A stretch of DNA of 62,972 nucleotides, taken from Saprospiraceae bacterium (GTDB taxonomy: Bacteria > Bacteroidota > Bacteroidia > Chitinophagales > Saprospiraceae). The notes below the pieces were generated by a model. It was given only the letters and a program-made list of their open reading frames with translations, searched no databases and had not been told where the DNA came from. The stretch covers positions 1 through 62,972 of the forward strand of contig JALHLK010000001.1 in NCBI GenBank assembly GCA_022844565.1, given 5' to 3'. The translations under genes were made by a program, and so were the position numbers. Below, one piece after another: positions 27,300-35,729 of the stretch; within the stretch, counting starts at the first letter, position 1, and the number at the start of each line of letters is the position of its first letter.

Positions 27300-28910
27300 T
27301 TAGTTATCTGCGATAATAAGGAAGTCAGTTCTTCTATTCTTAGCTTTACAGTCTGGTGTAGCATTGGTCTCGCATCCAGGCACTGGCTTGTCTGGACCAT
27401 TGCCCACGATGACAAACTTATTTGGATCCATACCGTATTCAGATTGCAAATACTTAGCAACTGACCTTGCTCTCTTTTCTGACAGGGCCACATTGCTTGC
27501 TTTCCCCCCTACATTATCACTGTTACCTTCTATTCTGATTTTAGAATTTCCAAAGGTTTTAGCTGTTTCAGCAAATTGTAAATCAATAATGGTTTTGGCA
27601 TTGACAGATAGTTCTGATTGTCCAGTTTCAAAATTGATGGTTACCGGTTTTGAAGAAATAGCTGCTGCTACTTTATCGCTTGCCTTTGGAACAAATTTCT
27701 TCGGTGCTTCTGCTCCAAACTTCGCGTCTGTCAAGGTGCTCGAAGCTCTGGTAACGGTGGCTGTATTGATGACAGACCTCCAAGCAGGTGCAGGGTTTTC
27801 AGATTCTCCGATTTCTACAAATCTTCTTGACATTTTGGTATACAGATCTTCACCTTTTATACCTTTAAAGCTCGGGTTGAGTCCAAAAAAGTTTAAATTG
27901 TCTCCATGATTGGTCCAATAACAATTGGCCATCATGCCTTTTGCATCATCAGCACTTACACCGTTTAATTCTCCTAGATATCTTGCTGCTTTGTCATAGT
28001 TAGCATCTACTTTTAACTCTGCCAATCCTTGCATCCATCCTTCATAAAATTGTTGTGCTCTTTCTTTATTGCCATTCAGCCATTTTTCTGACGCAAAGAA
28101 TATATCTGCAATAATGTTAGACTGCTCTCTTGTAGTCAGTAATATTTTCGAACCAGCCACCGCTTGTGTTGCCAAGACATCATCTGGACTCCAAACCACA
28201 GCCGCATCCACATCATTTGTTTTGAATAATTCAGCTGCTTTAAGGTTATCCGTCGTTTTTATAACCACTACATCACTATACTTTAATCCAGCAGCCTCCA
28301 ATGTAGATATCAAAAGTGTCTGCGAAGGTGCAGGAGCTGCAACAGCTATCCTTTTGCCTTTTAAATCATTTACCGTGTTAATACCTCTTTTTACGATAAT
28401 GGCATCTCCACCTCTCGACCAGTCTACTTGCATGAACACTTTAGGACCCATTGCATTTATATCCGCAGGTGCTGTGTATAATGGGAATGCATCAGCAGTT
28501 TGTACCATGATATCATACTCTCCAGCCATCCATGCACTCAAAGCATTATTCAGATCATTTTCTAAGATAAAGTCTACTTTAAAGCCATAATCTTTAAAAA
28601 ATCTACTATTTAAATTTGCTGCTGCTCCTTCATTAAAATATAAACCAGGTGCATAACCACCCCAAGAAACTAATTGCACTCTTACCGTATTTGGGTCTCT
28701 TTCGCCAGATGGTTTTGTGCCTGTACTACCAGTTGATGAAGAATTAGAACCTTCACTTTTTGCACTTTCAGTTGCTGCTTGTTCTGCTTTTTCTTTTATA
28801 GACTTACCCGCTGATGTATTGTCTAGCAAATATTTACCTCCAAAAAAAACTGCTGCAATAATCAATAGTGTGATTACCAATTTTGAAAACGATGTTAATC
28901 TAGCTGCCAT
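27300..28910 (-). CDS. Membrane-tethered ABC substrate-binding domain fused to an OmpA-like domain
   Basis: The 536-residue protein begins with a membrane helix (about 10-29) without a clear cleavage site, then a Ser/Gly/Thr linker (about 40-75), a periplasmic binding domain of the NMT1/SsuA type (about 80-350; VSWGGYAPGLYF, LKGKRIAVAAPAPSQT, DAAVVWSPDD), and a C-terminal OmpA-like domain (about 425-536; IRIEGNSDNVGG, LSEKRARSVAKYL, NRRTDFLII) expected to bind peptidoglycan. The layout pins a solute-binding domain between inner membrane and wall, unlike free or lipid-anchored binding proteins. Genes for the permease and ATPase follow. Confidence 0.9.
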   Translation of the reverse strand: MAARLTSFSKLVITLLIIAAVFFGGKYLLDNTSAGKSIKEKAEQAATESAKSEGSNSSSTGSTGTKPSGERDPNTVRVQLVSWGGYAPGLYFNEGAAANLNSRFFKDYGFKVDFILENDLNNALSAWMAGEYDIMVQTADAFPLYTAPADINAMGPKVFMQVDWSRGGDAIIVKRGINTVNDLKGKRIAVAAPAPSQTLLISTLEAAGLKYSDVVVIKTTDNLKAAELFKTNDVDAAVVWSPDDVLATQAVAGSKILLTTREQSNIIADIFFASEKWLNGNKERAQQFYEGWMQGLAELKVDANYDKAARYLGELNGVSADDAKGMMANCYWTNHGDNLNFFGLNPSFKGIKGEDLYTKMSRRFVEIGESENPAPAWRSVINTATVTRASSTLTDAKFGAEAPKKFVPKASDKVAAAISSKPVTINFETGQSELSVNAKTIIDLQFAETAKTFGNSKIRIEGNSDNVGGKASNVALSEKRARSVAKYLQSEYGMDPNKFVIVGNGPDKPVPGCETNATPDCKAKNRRTDFLIIADN

Positions 28911-28949
28911 TGTAAATGTTTTTAATTTTAAGTTATTTTAATCGTTGAT

Positions 28950-29966
28950 TTATTCAAATAAAGAATCGTATTGATTCCTTCTTTCTAATTTAACAGGTTC
29001 TCGCTCAGGATGTTCTAATTCTAAGATATTACTGTCATCATTTGCATCTTGAATGATGGTTTTTTTAGTGTCTCCTAATAGTAGAGATATACCCTCATTT
29101 TCCCACTTTTCGAGCATTTTCAAGCCCTCTTCTTCAAAAACACCATTTTGGAGGTCAATACTCTGCATGAAATTTTCTGATAATGACATAAACTGTTCCA
29201 TTTCACCCACTTTTTGACTTACATCATCAGCAATTGCCTCTAAAGCTGCATCAAATATGGCTCGTTTATCTTTGTCACCCTTTATTACGCTCATTGCTGA
29301 TTTCATGGCAGAGTTTCCAGCTGTGATGGCTTTATATTCCTGCTCTTTGATCTTTACTTGGTCTTCAATATCTTCTACAAGGATGGAGGAGTTTTCATAC
29401 ATTTTGGTCAAAACCCTATAGAGGACCTCCATTTTGCGATACAATTCGTCTAGTTTTAAGTTAGATTCTTGTAGTCTTCCTGCTTTTCTTGTTTTGAGTA
29501 TGATTTGGGCCTGATCATTGGATGACTTTGCCTCTTGTGCAAGTGTGAGGTTGCTCTCGATGTCTTTACTGTTGTTAAGAATCATCTCTTTCAGTTTATG
29601 CATCTGACCTCGCAATTTGGCTATTTGTCTTCGCATACTTTTAAGATTGTTTCTCAAATCGTCCACATAACCTTTTAGTATGGCAATTGGATTAATTTGG
29701 ATAAACATACTCGTTATCCATTTCATTGCAGATTTGTACATATAGCTTACTAAAGCTCTGGTCTGACCATCTAATGCCATAAATACAATAGCTCCAAGCG
29801 TTAATAAACCTACTAATATGCCAGTAGTGGTCATTAAAAAGGCAAGTATACTTCCTAAGAATGTGACACTCAAATAGCCAATGCCCAAGCCTAAGCCTGC
29901 TAGGACTAAAGCTCCAGTGACACCTTCGGGTTTGTTCCAAAATGATTTTGGTTTTATTTCTGTCAT
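28950..29966 (-). CDS. Membrane-anchored coiled-coil protein in the ABC operon
   Basis: The 338-residue protein has two predicted membrane helices (about 15-40 and 41-65) and a long, charged helical region (about 95-300) with heptad-like patterns (RQIAKLRGQMHKLKEMI; KLDELYRKMEVLYRVLTKMY). The helical part is reminiscent of PspA/ESCRT-III-type hairpins, but this is impression, not proof. The C-terminus is disordered and charged. It lies 16 bases after the previous gene and 39 before the binding-protein fusion. Function unknown; operon position suggests a structural partner of the ABC complex. Confidence 0.75.
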   Translation of the reverse strand: MTEIKPKSFWNKPEGVTGALVLAGLGLGIGYLSVTFLGSILAFLMTTTGILVGLLTLGAIVFMALDGQTRALVSYMYKSAMKWITSMFIQINPIAILKGYVDDLRNNLKSMRRQIAKLRGQMHKLKEMILNNSKDIESNLTLAQEAKSSNDQAQIILKTRKAGRLQESNLKLDELYRKMEVLYRVLTKMYENSSILVEDIEDQVKIKEQEYKAITAGNSAMKSAMSVIKGDKDKRAIFDAALEAIADDVSQKVGEMEQFMSLSENFMQSIDLQNGVFEEEGLKMLEKWENEGISLLLGDTKKTIIQDANDDSNILELEHPEREPVKLERRNQYDSLFE

Positions 29967-29982
29967 TGTGATATCTAAATTC

Positions 29983-30648
29983 CTAGTTAACGTATTCTTT
30001 TATTTTGTTTAAATCCTCGTTGATTTGCCCTGTAACTAATTGGTAAGCAGCATGAAAATTGGCTGCTGTTTGACTAATTTTTAACGAAGACTCCTCTATA
30101 GTTCCTTTTAACTCACTAAGTTTTATCTTGTCTTTTTCTATTTCAGCCAATAGGTTTTCGACTTGCTTTTGCTTGTTTGCAATGCCTTGTTCTAAGTTAG
30201 TAAGGCCGCTTGACTCAGATTGTGCAAGTTTTTGTTTGTTAGCATTCAATGCTTGAGAAAACTTTGTCTCCTCTTGTTGTAAGATACCCAAGTAGTGTTC
30301 AGCTGTTTTTAAGATTTGTGCTTTGTCTGCTCCCATCGTGCCTGCCATGGCAATCGCTGATTTATATTTGGTGACTTCATCCATTCCGACTTTGCTTAAG
30401 GACTGTAAGGCCTGCTTGTATTCGAGATAATCGTACCCTTCAAGGTTGTTCTTATCAAGGGCACCTAGTAAAATATCTATAAACTTACTGTCTGGCGTTC
30501 CCTCAATGGTTGGATTGGGTATGAAAGTGGGCTTTTGGGTACTCGATGTTGATTGATTACTCATTGAAGTATCCATTGGCTCTTCAACTTTTGGCGTCTG
30601 AGCATTAGGATCTTCTATTATAAAAAGTCTTTTTAATTTGTCTAACAT
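29983..30648 (-). CDS. Soluble coiled-coil protein, first gene of the ABC operon
   Basis: The 221-residue product has a disordered Thr/Ser/Pro-rich segment (about 15-50), a helical domain (about 50-115) and a coiled coil (about 120-200; GIANKQKQVENLLAEIEKDK). No signal peptide or membrane helix is visible, so it is predicted cytoplasmic. I do not recognise a family. It begins the co-directional cluster of five genes; the gap upstream (30649-30803) has no TAnnTTTG match on the minus strand. Confidence 0.7.
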   Translation of the reverse strand: MLDKLKRLFIIEDPNAQTPKVEEPMDTSMSNQSTSSTQKPTFIPNPTIEGTPDSKFIDILLGALDKNNLEGYDYLEYKQALQSLSKVGMDEVTKYKSAIAMAGTMGADKAQILKTAEHYLGILQQEETKFSQALNANKQKLAQSESSGLTNLEQGIANKQKQVENLLAEIEKDKIKLSELKGTIEESSLKISQTAANFHAAYQLVTGQINEDLNKIKEYVN

Positions 30649-30803
30649 TGCTATACATAGATTTCAGAATGTAAATATCTGAAAAATTTAATTCATAGTT
30701 TAAATTTTTTCTATGATAGTTTAATTTTTATCGTCTAAAGTGCGAGATAGTTATGTTGATGATAAGTTTTACCCCACATTGTAACCTGATATATTTTTTT
30801 TCT

Positions 30804-32441
30804 TTAATCAAAAAAGTTTTTCATACCAGCTGTCAGTTGACTTTTTATTTCAGTTAAAGTATATTTTTCCTTAATCCATGTTTTAAACCGATCAAAATTT
30901 GAATCCCAGGAATACTTAGAAATTTGTCTATTATTGACCAAATTTATAAGTTTTATAAGGAATTTTTGCTTGTCGTATTCATAAAAGTCATCCCAAACGT
31001 AGCTGCAAAGATAAAGGTCACTGCCATCACGAATTTTTTTCAACGCTTCGTTTAGCTCGCTATTTAGCAAATGAATTTTCAGCTTGATGGAGAATGTATC
31101 TTTTTTATTAATAAAGTTAAATTTCTTAGATTTTTCTGCATACAGTTTGATAAAATTACTTTTTTCTTCTTTAGTTGTTTTCGAAGCGAGTAGGAAAGTA
31201 AAGTCCGAGTAACTTGCTCGACAGTCTAGGAGCAAAGTACGTATATATACTTCTAGATCATGGTCTTTTCTTAAGTTTATAAATTCTTCTAATAATTCGA
31301 AATAATCATAATTGTACCCGTAATCTGTGTTACTCATGATACAAGTTATGGCATAATCAACCGCTTTTCTTTCAAGACCTGACTCAAAAACTGTTGAAAT
31401 GAGGGACTTATTAAAGTCATTTTCGTGGGTTATTACACTCAAATTGGGAAGTGCATATTGCAATAGGTTGGTTTCTTTTAGCCACTTTAAAAACATGGAT
31501 TGTGTTTTTCTGTCTATTCTGTCAAGGTAATAGTTGGGATAAACACGCATTTCTTTCAAAATACTAATTCCCATTTCTTGATTTTGTTCATTGACAATAT
31601 TAAAAACATACTGCCAAAATCTTATGAAATTATCTCTAGTATTTTCTTTGACCAATTGCTGGTAGTTTTTGAGAAAAGTTTGAATTTCATCTTGATGTAA
31701 ACTTATTACTTTAAGACTAACTTTTTCTGCAATCTTTGATTCAAAAGTAAATAGCTTAGTGGTTGATTTAGTGAGCATCCTATCTAGTGACCCAATATTA
31801 GTATGAATGGCTTGAATACATTTTATGTGATGCATTTCATGAACTGTTGGGCCTATAGAGTCGATAACTTTATCAAATAAGGGCTTCCAAATATCCAATA
31901 TCAGCGTCAATTCGGGTAGTTGTATGGTCTTTCTTCTATTGATTATAGCCTTTAATCCCTCTAGGCATGCAGCATTGATATATGTTTCATCGATGATATA
32001 ATCCTTTTTCTCAAAGTGATTTTTAAAATTGGTCAATAGCTTTTTATCCTTTGTCATTTCATCCATCAGCCATGATAGAATGGATTCTTTAGAATTATCC
32101 TCAAACATTTGTTGTAAAGGCGTAAGTGGTTTAGCTTTTACAATCTTTACTTTTTTGGTAGTAATAGCAGTGCCACTTATCTCAGCATCAATAGCCATCA
32201 AGACCGCTAAAATATGGTTACATGGGGTATCATCTTTCTCATTGCAATCACAAGAGCTTTTAGAGACGTTTTTTTTGGTGTCCAACGTTATGGATACATC
32301 AAAACTATCTTTATCTTGATCTACAAAAGCTATATAATTGCCTTGAGGATCCTTTTCTAATTCTCTTACAGATTTTACAAGTGTCTTGGCAACTGCTAAT
32401 TTTGTAGCTGTCACTTTTTTGATGATGGATGGAATGGTCAT
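30804..32441 (-). CDS. SWIM zinc-finger domain protein
   Basis: The 545-residue protein has an N-terminal SWIM motif (CDCNEKDDTPCNH, about residues 63-75; CxC-x7-CxH), which binds zinc and mediates DNA or protein contacts. The remainder is alpha-helical with no motif I recognise. SWIM proteins of this size are common in Bacteroidota, often in accessory clusters, but their role is undefined. It precedes the ABC operon on the same strand with a 155-base gap, so co-transcription is uncertain. Confidence 0.8.
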   Translation of the reverse strand: MTIPSIIKKVTATKLAVAKTLVKSVRELEKDPQGNYIAFVDQDKDSFDVSITLDTKKNVSKSSCDCNEKDDTPCNHILAVLMAIDAEISGTAITTKKVKIVKAKPLTPLQQMFEDNSKESILSWLMDEMTKDKKLLTNFKNHFEKKDYIIDETYINAACLEGLKAIINRRKTIQLPELTLILDIWKPLFDKVIDSIGPTVHEMHHIKCIQAIHTNIGSLDRMLTKSTTKLFTFESKIAEKVSLKVISLHQDEIQTFLKNYQQLVKENTRDNFIRFWQYVFNIVNEQNQEMGISILKEMRVYPNYYLDRIDRKTQSMFLKWLKETNLLQYALPNLSVITHENDFNKSLISTVFESGLERKAVDYAITCIMSNTDYGYNYDYFELLEEFINLRKDHDLEVYIRTLLLDCRASYSDFTFLLASKTTKEEKSNFIKLYAEKSKKFNFINKKDTFSIKLKIHLLNSELNEALKKIRDGSDLYLCSYVWDDFYEYDKQKFLIKLINLVNNRQISKYSWDSNFDRFKTWIKEKYTLTEIKSQLTAGMKNFFD

Positions 32442-32607
32442 TTTCTATGATTAAATTCTAAAAATTGAGTGCTGTGCCCAAATAAAAATTATTTCCATTT
32501 TACTTTGACTAGTCATCGAGAGTATGTAATTAGGCACAAATATTAAAAAAATAATTATGATTAAAAAATTCACCTAGTTGAATAAGCATAATTTTTTTCT
32601 TTTGTTT

Positions 32608-34020
32608 TTATCTAAACAAATCTTCCATCACAATTTCATTTTGCACAAGAGAAAGAGCATGTTGATTTTGCTTTAATCCAAAAGTGGTGATCATGGTAAA
32701 AAAGACAGATTTTTTTGTTTTGGTTATTTGTTTGAAATTGCCTATTTTCTCTCTGATTTTCTTTGAGTAATCTAGGTCAATTTCAAATTCGTTGATCGAA
32801 AATTTGGCTTCACAAATATTGATTACTTGGTCCCTTCTGTCTATCAAAAGATCTATTTGGGACCCATATTCTTCACTTTTTCCTCTCCACGAAAAGGCTT
32901 CGCTTTGTATTCCCGCGATACCAAGTTTAGACTTGATCTGAGGTAGGTGATCTATGCAGATTTGCTCAAAAGTGATTCCTAGCCACGCCCTTACAGCGGG
33001 GTCATCAATATGATCGCTCCATGAAGCAAATTTCTTTTTTCCTTGCAAGAACCTAAAGTAAAACACCGTGTAATAGTCACTCAATTTGTAGATCGTTTTG
33101 TTAATGGTTTTATCTAAAGAGGGGATAGAAAGTATAAAACCGCTTTCTTCAAGATCGTTTAATATTTTTGTCAAAGTGCCACCTGAAGATACTGTCTTAG
33201 TATTTATAATATCTTGGCGGGTCAATCCGTAAGTTTTTGTAGAAAGTGCACTTACAACTTTTTCATAAGCCTCATATTTTTTAAATAATGCTTTATACAG
33301 ATTTGAAAATTCATTTTTAAGCAAAGCAGACGGTTTGAAAAATAACTCGTCTATACTTTGTGCTGCTGATCGTCCTGCTTTTATTTGATTGAGATAAAAA
33401 GGTATACCTCCAATGGCCATATACAGTTGAATTATAGAGTATTGATCTAAGTAAATATGTTTGCTTTTAAAAAAATCTTCAGTTTCTTTTAAAGTGAAAG
33501 GTACAAGTTTGATATGAGCAGTGACCCTATTGTGCAAACCTCCTACATTATTGATCAATTTAGAAGTCATCCATCCTGTAGCAGATCCGCATACTATTAA
33601 GAAAATGTCCTTTCTTGCAGAAGCCCAAGAATTCCAAAAGTTTTCAAGCCCACTTACAAAATCCGACCCTCTCGTATCCAACCAAGGCATTTCGTCTATA
33701 AAGACTACTTTTCTTGCAGAATTATCCTCTGTTTCTAGATAATTACTCAATCTTCTGAATGCTTCTATCCAATTTTTTGAAGGATGAGCATAGTCTGCAC
33801 TCGATAATTTAGATAGTGTGTAATCAAAGTTTTCTAATTGGTCAATCATGCCCTTATTAGACAAGCCAGTATGGTAAAATGAAAATTTTTGATTAAAAAA
33901 TTCCCTCAAAAGAAATGTTTTACCAACCCTCCTCCGACCATAAACAACTAAAAACTCTGAACTTTTCCCAATGTAAAGCTCCTCTAGTTTTCTTTTTTCT
34001 TCGTACCTTCCTACTATCAT
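32608..34020 (-). CDS. AAA-family ATPase (archaeal-ATPase/DUF234 type)
   Basis: Start chosen at 34020 (MIVGRYEEKRKLEEL), the family's usual beginning; an upstream ATG at 34038 adds six residues that merely read through the TGGCTGAT motif. The ~470-residue protein has Walker A GRRRVGKTFLL, Walker B KVVFIDEMPWL, a sensor-like IVCGSATGWM, a winged-helix region (about 265-325) and a C-terminal nuclease-like DUF234/PD-(D/E)XK-type segment (about 375-440, SQIDLLIDRRDQVINICEAK, i.e. D...E-x-K). Such ATPases form large, often mobile-looking families in Bacteroidota and Archaea; their function is unclear. An iterated palindromic array lies directly upstream. Confidence 0.85.
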   Translation of the reverse strand: MIVGRYEEKRKLEELYIGKSSEFLVVYGRRRVGKTFLLREFFNQKFSFYHTGLSNKGMIDQLENFDYTLSKLSSADYAHPSKNWIEAFRRLSNYLETEDNSARKVVFIDEMPWLDTRGSDFVSGLENFWNSWASARKDIFLIVCGSATGWMTSKLINNVGGLHNRVTAHIKLVPFTLKETEDFFKSKHIYLDQYSIIQLYMAIGGIPFYLNQIKAGRSAAQSIDELFFKPSALLKNEFSNLYKALFKKYEAYEKVVSALSTKTYGLTRQDIINTKTVSSGGTLTKILNDLEESGFILSIPSLDKTINKTIYKLSDYYTVFYFRFLQGKKKFASWSDHIDDPAVRAWLGITFEQICIDHLPQIKSKLGIAGIQSEAFSWRGKSEEYGSQIDLLIDRRDQVINICEAKFSINEFEIDLDYSKKIREKIGNFKQITKTKKSVFFTMITTFGLKQNQHALSLVQNEIVMEDLFR

Positions 34021-34164
34021 ATCAGCCAAATTACACACAAATATAGTATTATTGGCTGATAAAAGTAAGATAATCAGCCAAAATGTATGATTTATATATA
34101 AAAATGGCTGATTAGATAAAGATAATCAGCCAGAAATTATAAAAAAAGTGTAAAATTGGCTGAT
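34021..34164 (-). promoter_or_regulatory. Iterated operator-like array of six TGGCTGAT motifs, 52-bp period
   Basis: ATCAGCCA occurs at 34021, 34073 and 34125, and its reverse complement TGGCTGAT at 34053, 34105 and 34157. Spacing alternates exactly 32 and 20 bases, i.e. three copies of a 52-base unit with conserved 8-mers and variable AT-rich spacers. On the minus strand a -7-like box TATATTTG (34038-34045) lies between the first two motifs, and the first motif abuts the ATG of the ATPase gene. This fits binding of a dimer to inverted repeats over the promoter; iterons are another possibility. Confidence 0.8.
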
Positions 34165-34208
34165 TATGATTTTGATTTAATATTTTTTATTACTACTTAT
34201 AAGTGTAA

Positions 34209-34400
34209 ATATCTAATTTTTGGGGGATACATGACTTAGACTTATCAACTTTTAATTTTCACTTAGCACTTGATTTATATTATAGGCCAAATACTTATAG
34301 AGGGGTTGCCCAACCAACTGCAATAAGTTATTCGGATAGAACGGGAAGATTTGGGATGCTAGGGCTTGGATATAGATTTGTAAAGTCAAAAAGGAAATAG
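34209..34400 (+). pseudogene. C-terminal remnant of an outer-membrane beta-barrel protein
   Basis: A short open stretch encodes alternating strands ending FGMLGLGYRFVKSKRK and a stop at 34398-34400. The Gly-Tyr-Arg-Phe ending is typical of the last strand of Bacteroidota outer-membrane proteins. There is no start codon or upstream coding sequence, so it looks like a gene tail left after a deletion or rearrangement at the edge of the operator array. Confidence 0.45.
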
Positions 34401-34437
34401 CTTGCTTTCAAGTCGATAATAGTACTGCAGTACCGTA

Positions 34438-34531
34438 ATGGCAAAGAAATCAAGGCACTTGGTATAACTCCATTACTGTAGGCAAAGGCGTCGGTGTAGG
34501 CATTTATAATAAGTGAAGAGCCTGACTTTTA
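34438..34531 (-). pseudogene. Degenerate partial duplicate of the M42 peptidase gene
   Basis: Bases 34441-34530 align without gaps to 34760-34849 inside the neighbouring M42 peptidase gene, with about 73 of 90 identical. The offset is exactly 319 bases. The copy lacks the rest of the gene and has decayed, so it is non-functional debris. Confidence 0.75.
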
Positions 34532-34628
34532 TAGCTATGACTTAAGCTTTAAAATCACACATAATAACCTTCATTTAGCAATCTTTCCCCAACTAATCGC
34601 TAACCGCTCACAGCTAACAGCCCAATAG

Positions 34629-35720
34629 TTAAATCTCCTCAAAATACCTAAACCTCTGACCCGCCTCAATATCCAATAACAAATGATAAATCAACTTCGT
34701 AACATGCTCAATATCATCCACATGAGCCATCTCAACGGTGGTATGCATGTATCGCAAAGGCAAAGAAATCAAGGCACTTGGTACACCTCCATTGCTGTAA
34801 GCAAAAGCGTCGGTGTCGGTACCTGTGGTGCGCGAAGAGGCTGACATTTGGATAGGGATGTCGTTTTGTTGAGCAACTTTTCTGATTTGTTGTAGCAGTA
34901 GATTGTGTACAGCGGGGGCAACAGTGAGTGAAGGGCCTTTACCACATTTGATATCACCATCTTTTTTGACATTGAGTAGGGGAGTGCCTGTGTCGTGGGT
35001 TACGTCTGTCACGATGGCGATATTGGGCTTGATGGTCTCAGCGATCATTTCGGCACCTCTAAGGCCTACTTCTTCTTGTACGGCATTAACGATATACAAG
35101 GTGTAAGGGAGCTTTTTTTTGTTTTCTTTGAGGAGCCTTGCTACTTGAGCAATGCAAAAACCGCCCATCCGATTGTCTAATGCGCGACCTACATAATATC
35201 TATCATTGAGCTTAGAGAGCGACTCTTCGAATGTGATGACACATCCTACGTGTACACCCATTTCTTCCACTTCTTTTTTGTCTTTTGCACCAACATCGAT
35301 GAAGATATTGTCCAAAGAGGGTGCAAGTGTGGCGTCTTTACCTGTGCGCACATGGATAGCGGGCCACCCAAATACACCATTGACAATACCTTTTGGAGTA
35401 TGAATATTCACTTTTTTAGAAACGGCTATTTGGGCATCACTACCCCCATTGCGTATCACGTAGATAAATCCTGTATCGGAGATATGATTGACATACCATC
35501 CGATCTCATCAGCATGGCCTTCTATGACCACTTTGTAAGGTTGGCCAGGATTAATTATGGCATATGCAGTGCCATAATTATCTAGATGCCATTCGTCTAT
35601 ATAGGGTTTTAAGTATTGTAACCACATCTTTTGTCCAGCACTTTCAAAACCTGTAGGTGCTGTGGTATTGAGATAGTCAAATAAGAATTTTTCGGCTTTT
35701 TTATCTAAAATTTTATCCAC
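34629..35720 (-). CDS. M42-family metallo-aminopeptidase
   Basis: The 363-residue protein has the M42 (glutamyl aminopeptidase/TET) metal and catalytic residues: His and Asp in EGHADEIGW, Asp in RALDNRMGG, the Glu pair in VQEEVGLRG, Asp in VTDVTHDTG and His in RYMHTTVEM. These cytoplasmic dodecameric enzymes trim N-terminal residues from peptides using two metal ions. It follows pyrE by 9 bases on the same strand. A partial decayed copy lies just downstream at 34438-34531. Confidence 0.93.
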   Translation of the reverse strand: MDKILDKKAEKFLFDYLNTTAPTGFESAGQKMWLQYLKPYIDEWHLDNYGTAYAIINPGQPYKVVIEGHADEIGWYVNHISDTGFIYVIRNGGSDAQIAVSKKVNIHTPKGIVNGVFGWPAIHVRTGKDATLAPSLDNIFIDVGAKDKKEVEEMGVHVGCVITFEESLSKLNDRYYVGRALDNRMGGFCIAQVARLLKENKKKLPYTLYIVNAVQEEVGLRGAEMIAETIKPNIAIVTDVTHDTGTPLLNVKKDGDIKCGKGPSLTVAPAVHNLLLQQIRKVAQQNDIPIQMSASSRTTGTDTDAFAYSNGGVPSALISLPLRYMHTTVEMAHVDDIEHVTKLIYHLLLDIEAGQRFRYFEEI

Positions 35721-35729
35721 CTTTCTTAA

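Noticed and set aside
27364-28590. Long plus-strand frames opposite the substrate-binding fusion
   Set aside because: They are antisense shadows of a well-supported gene, with no signal of a protein family.
34021-34164. CRISPR-like array
   Set aside because: The conserved parts are only 8 bases and alternate in orientation at 32/20-base spacing; there are no 20-45-base direct repeats or cas genes.
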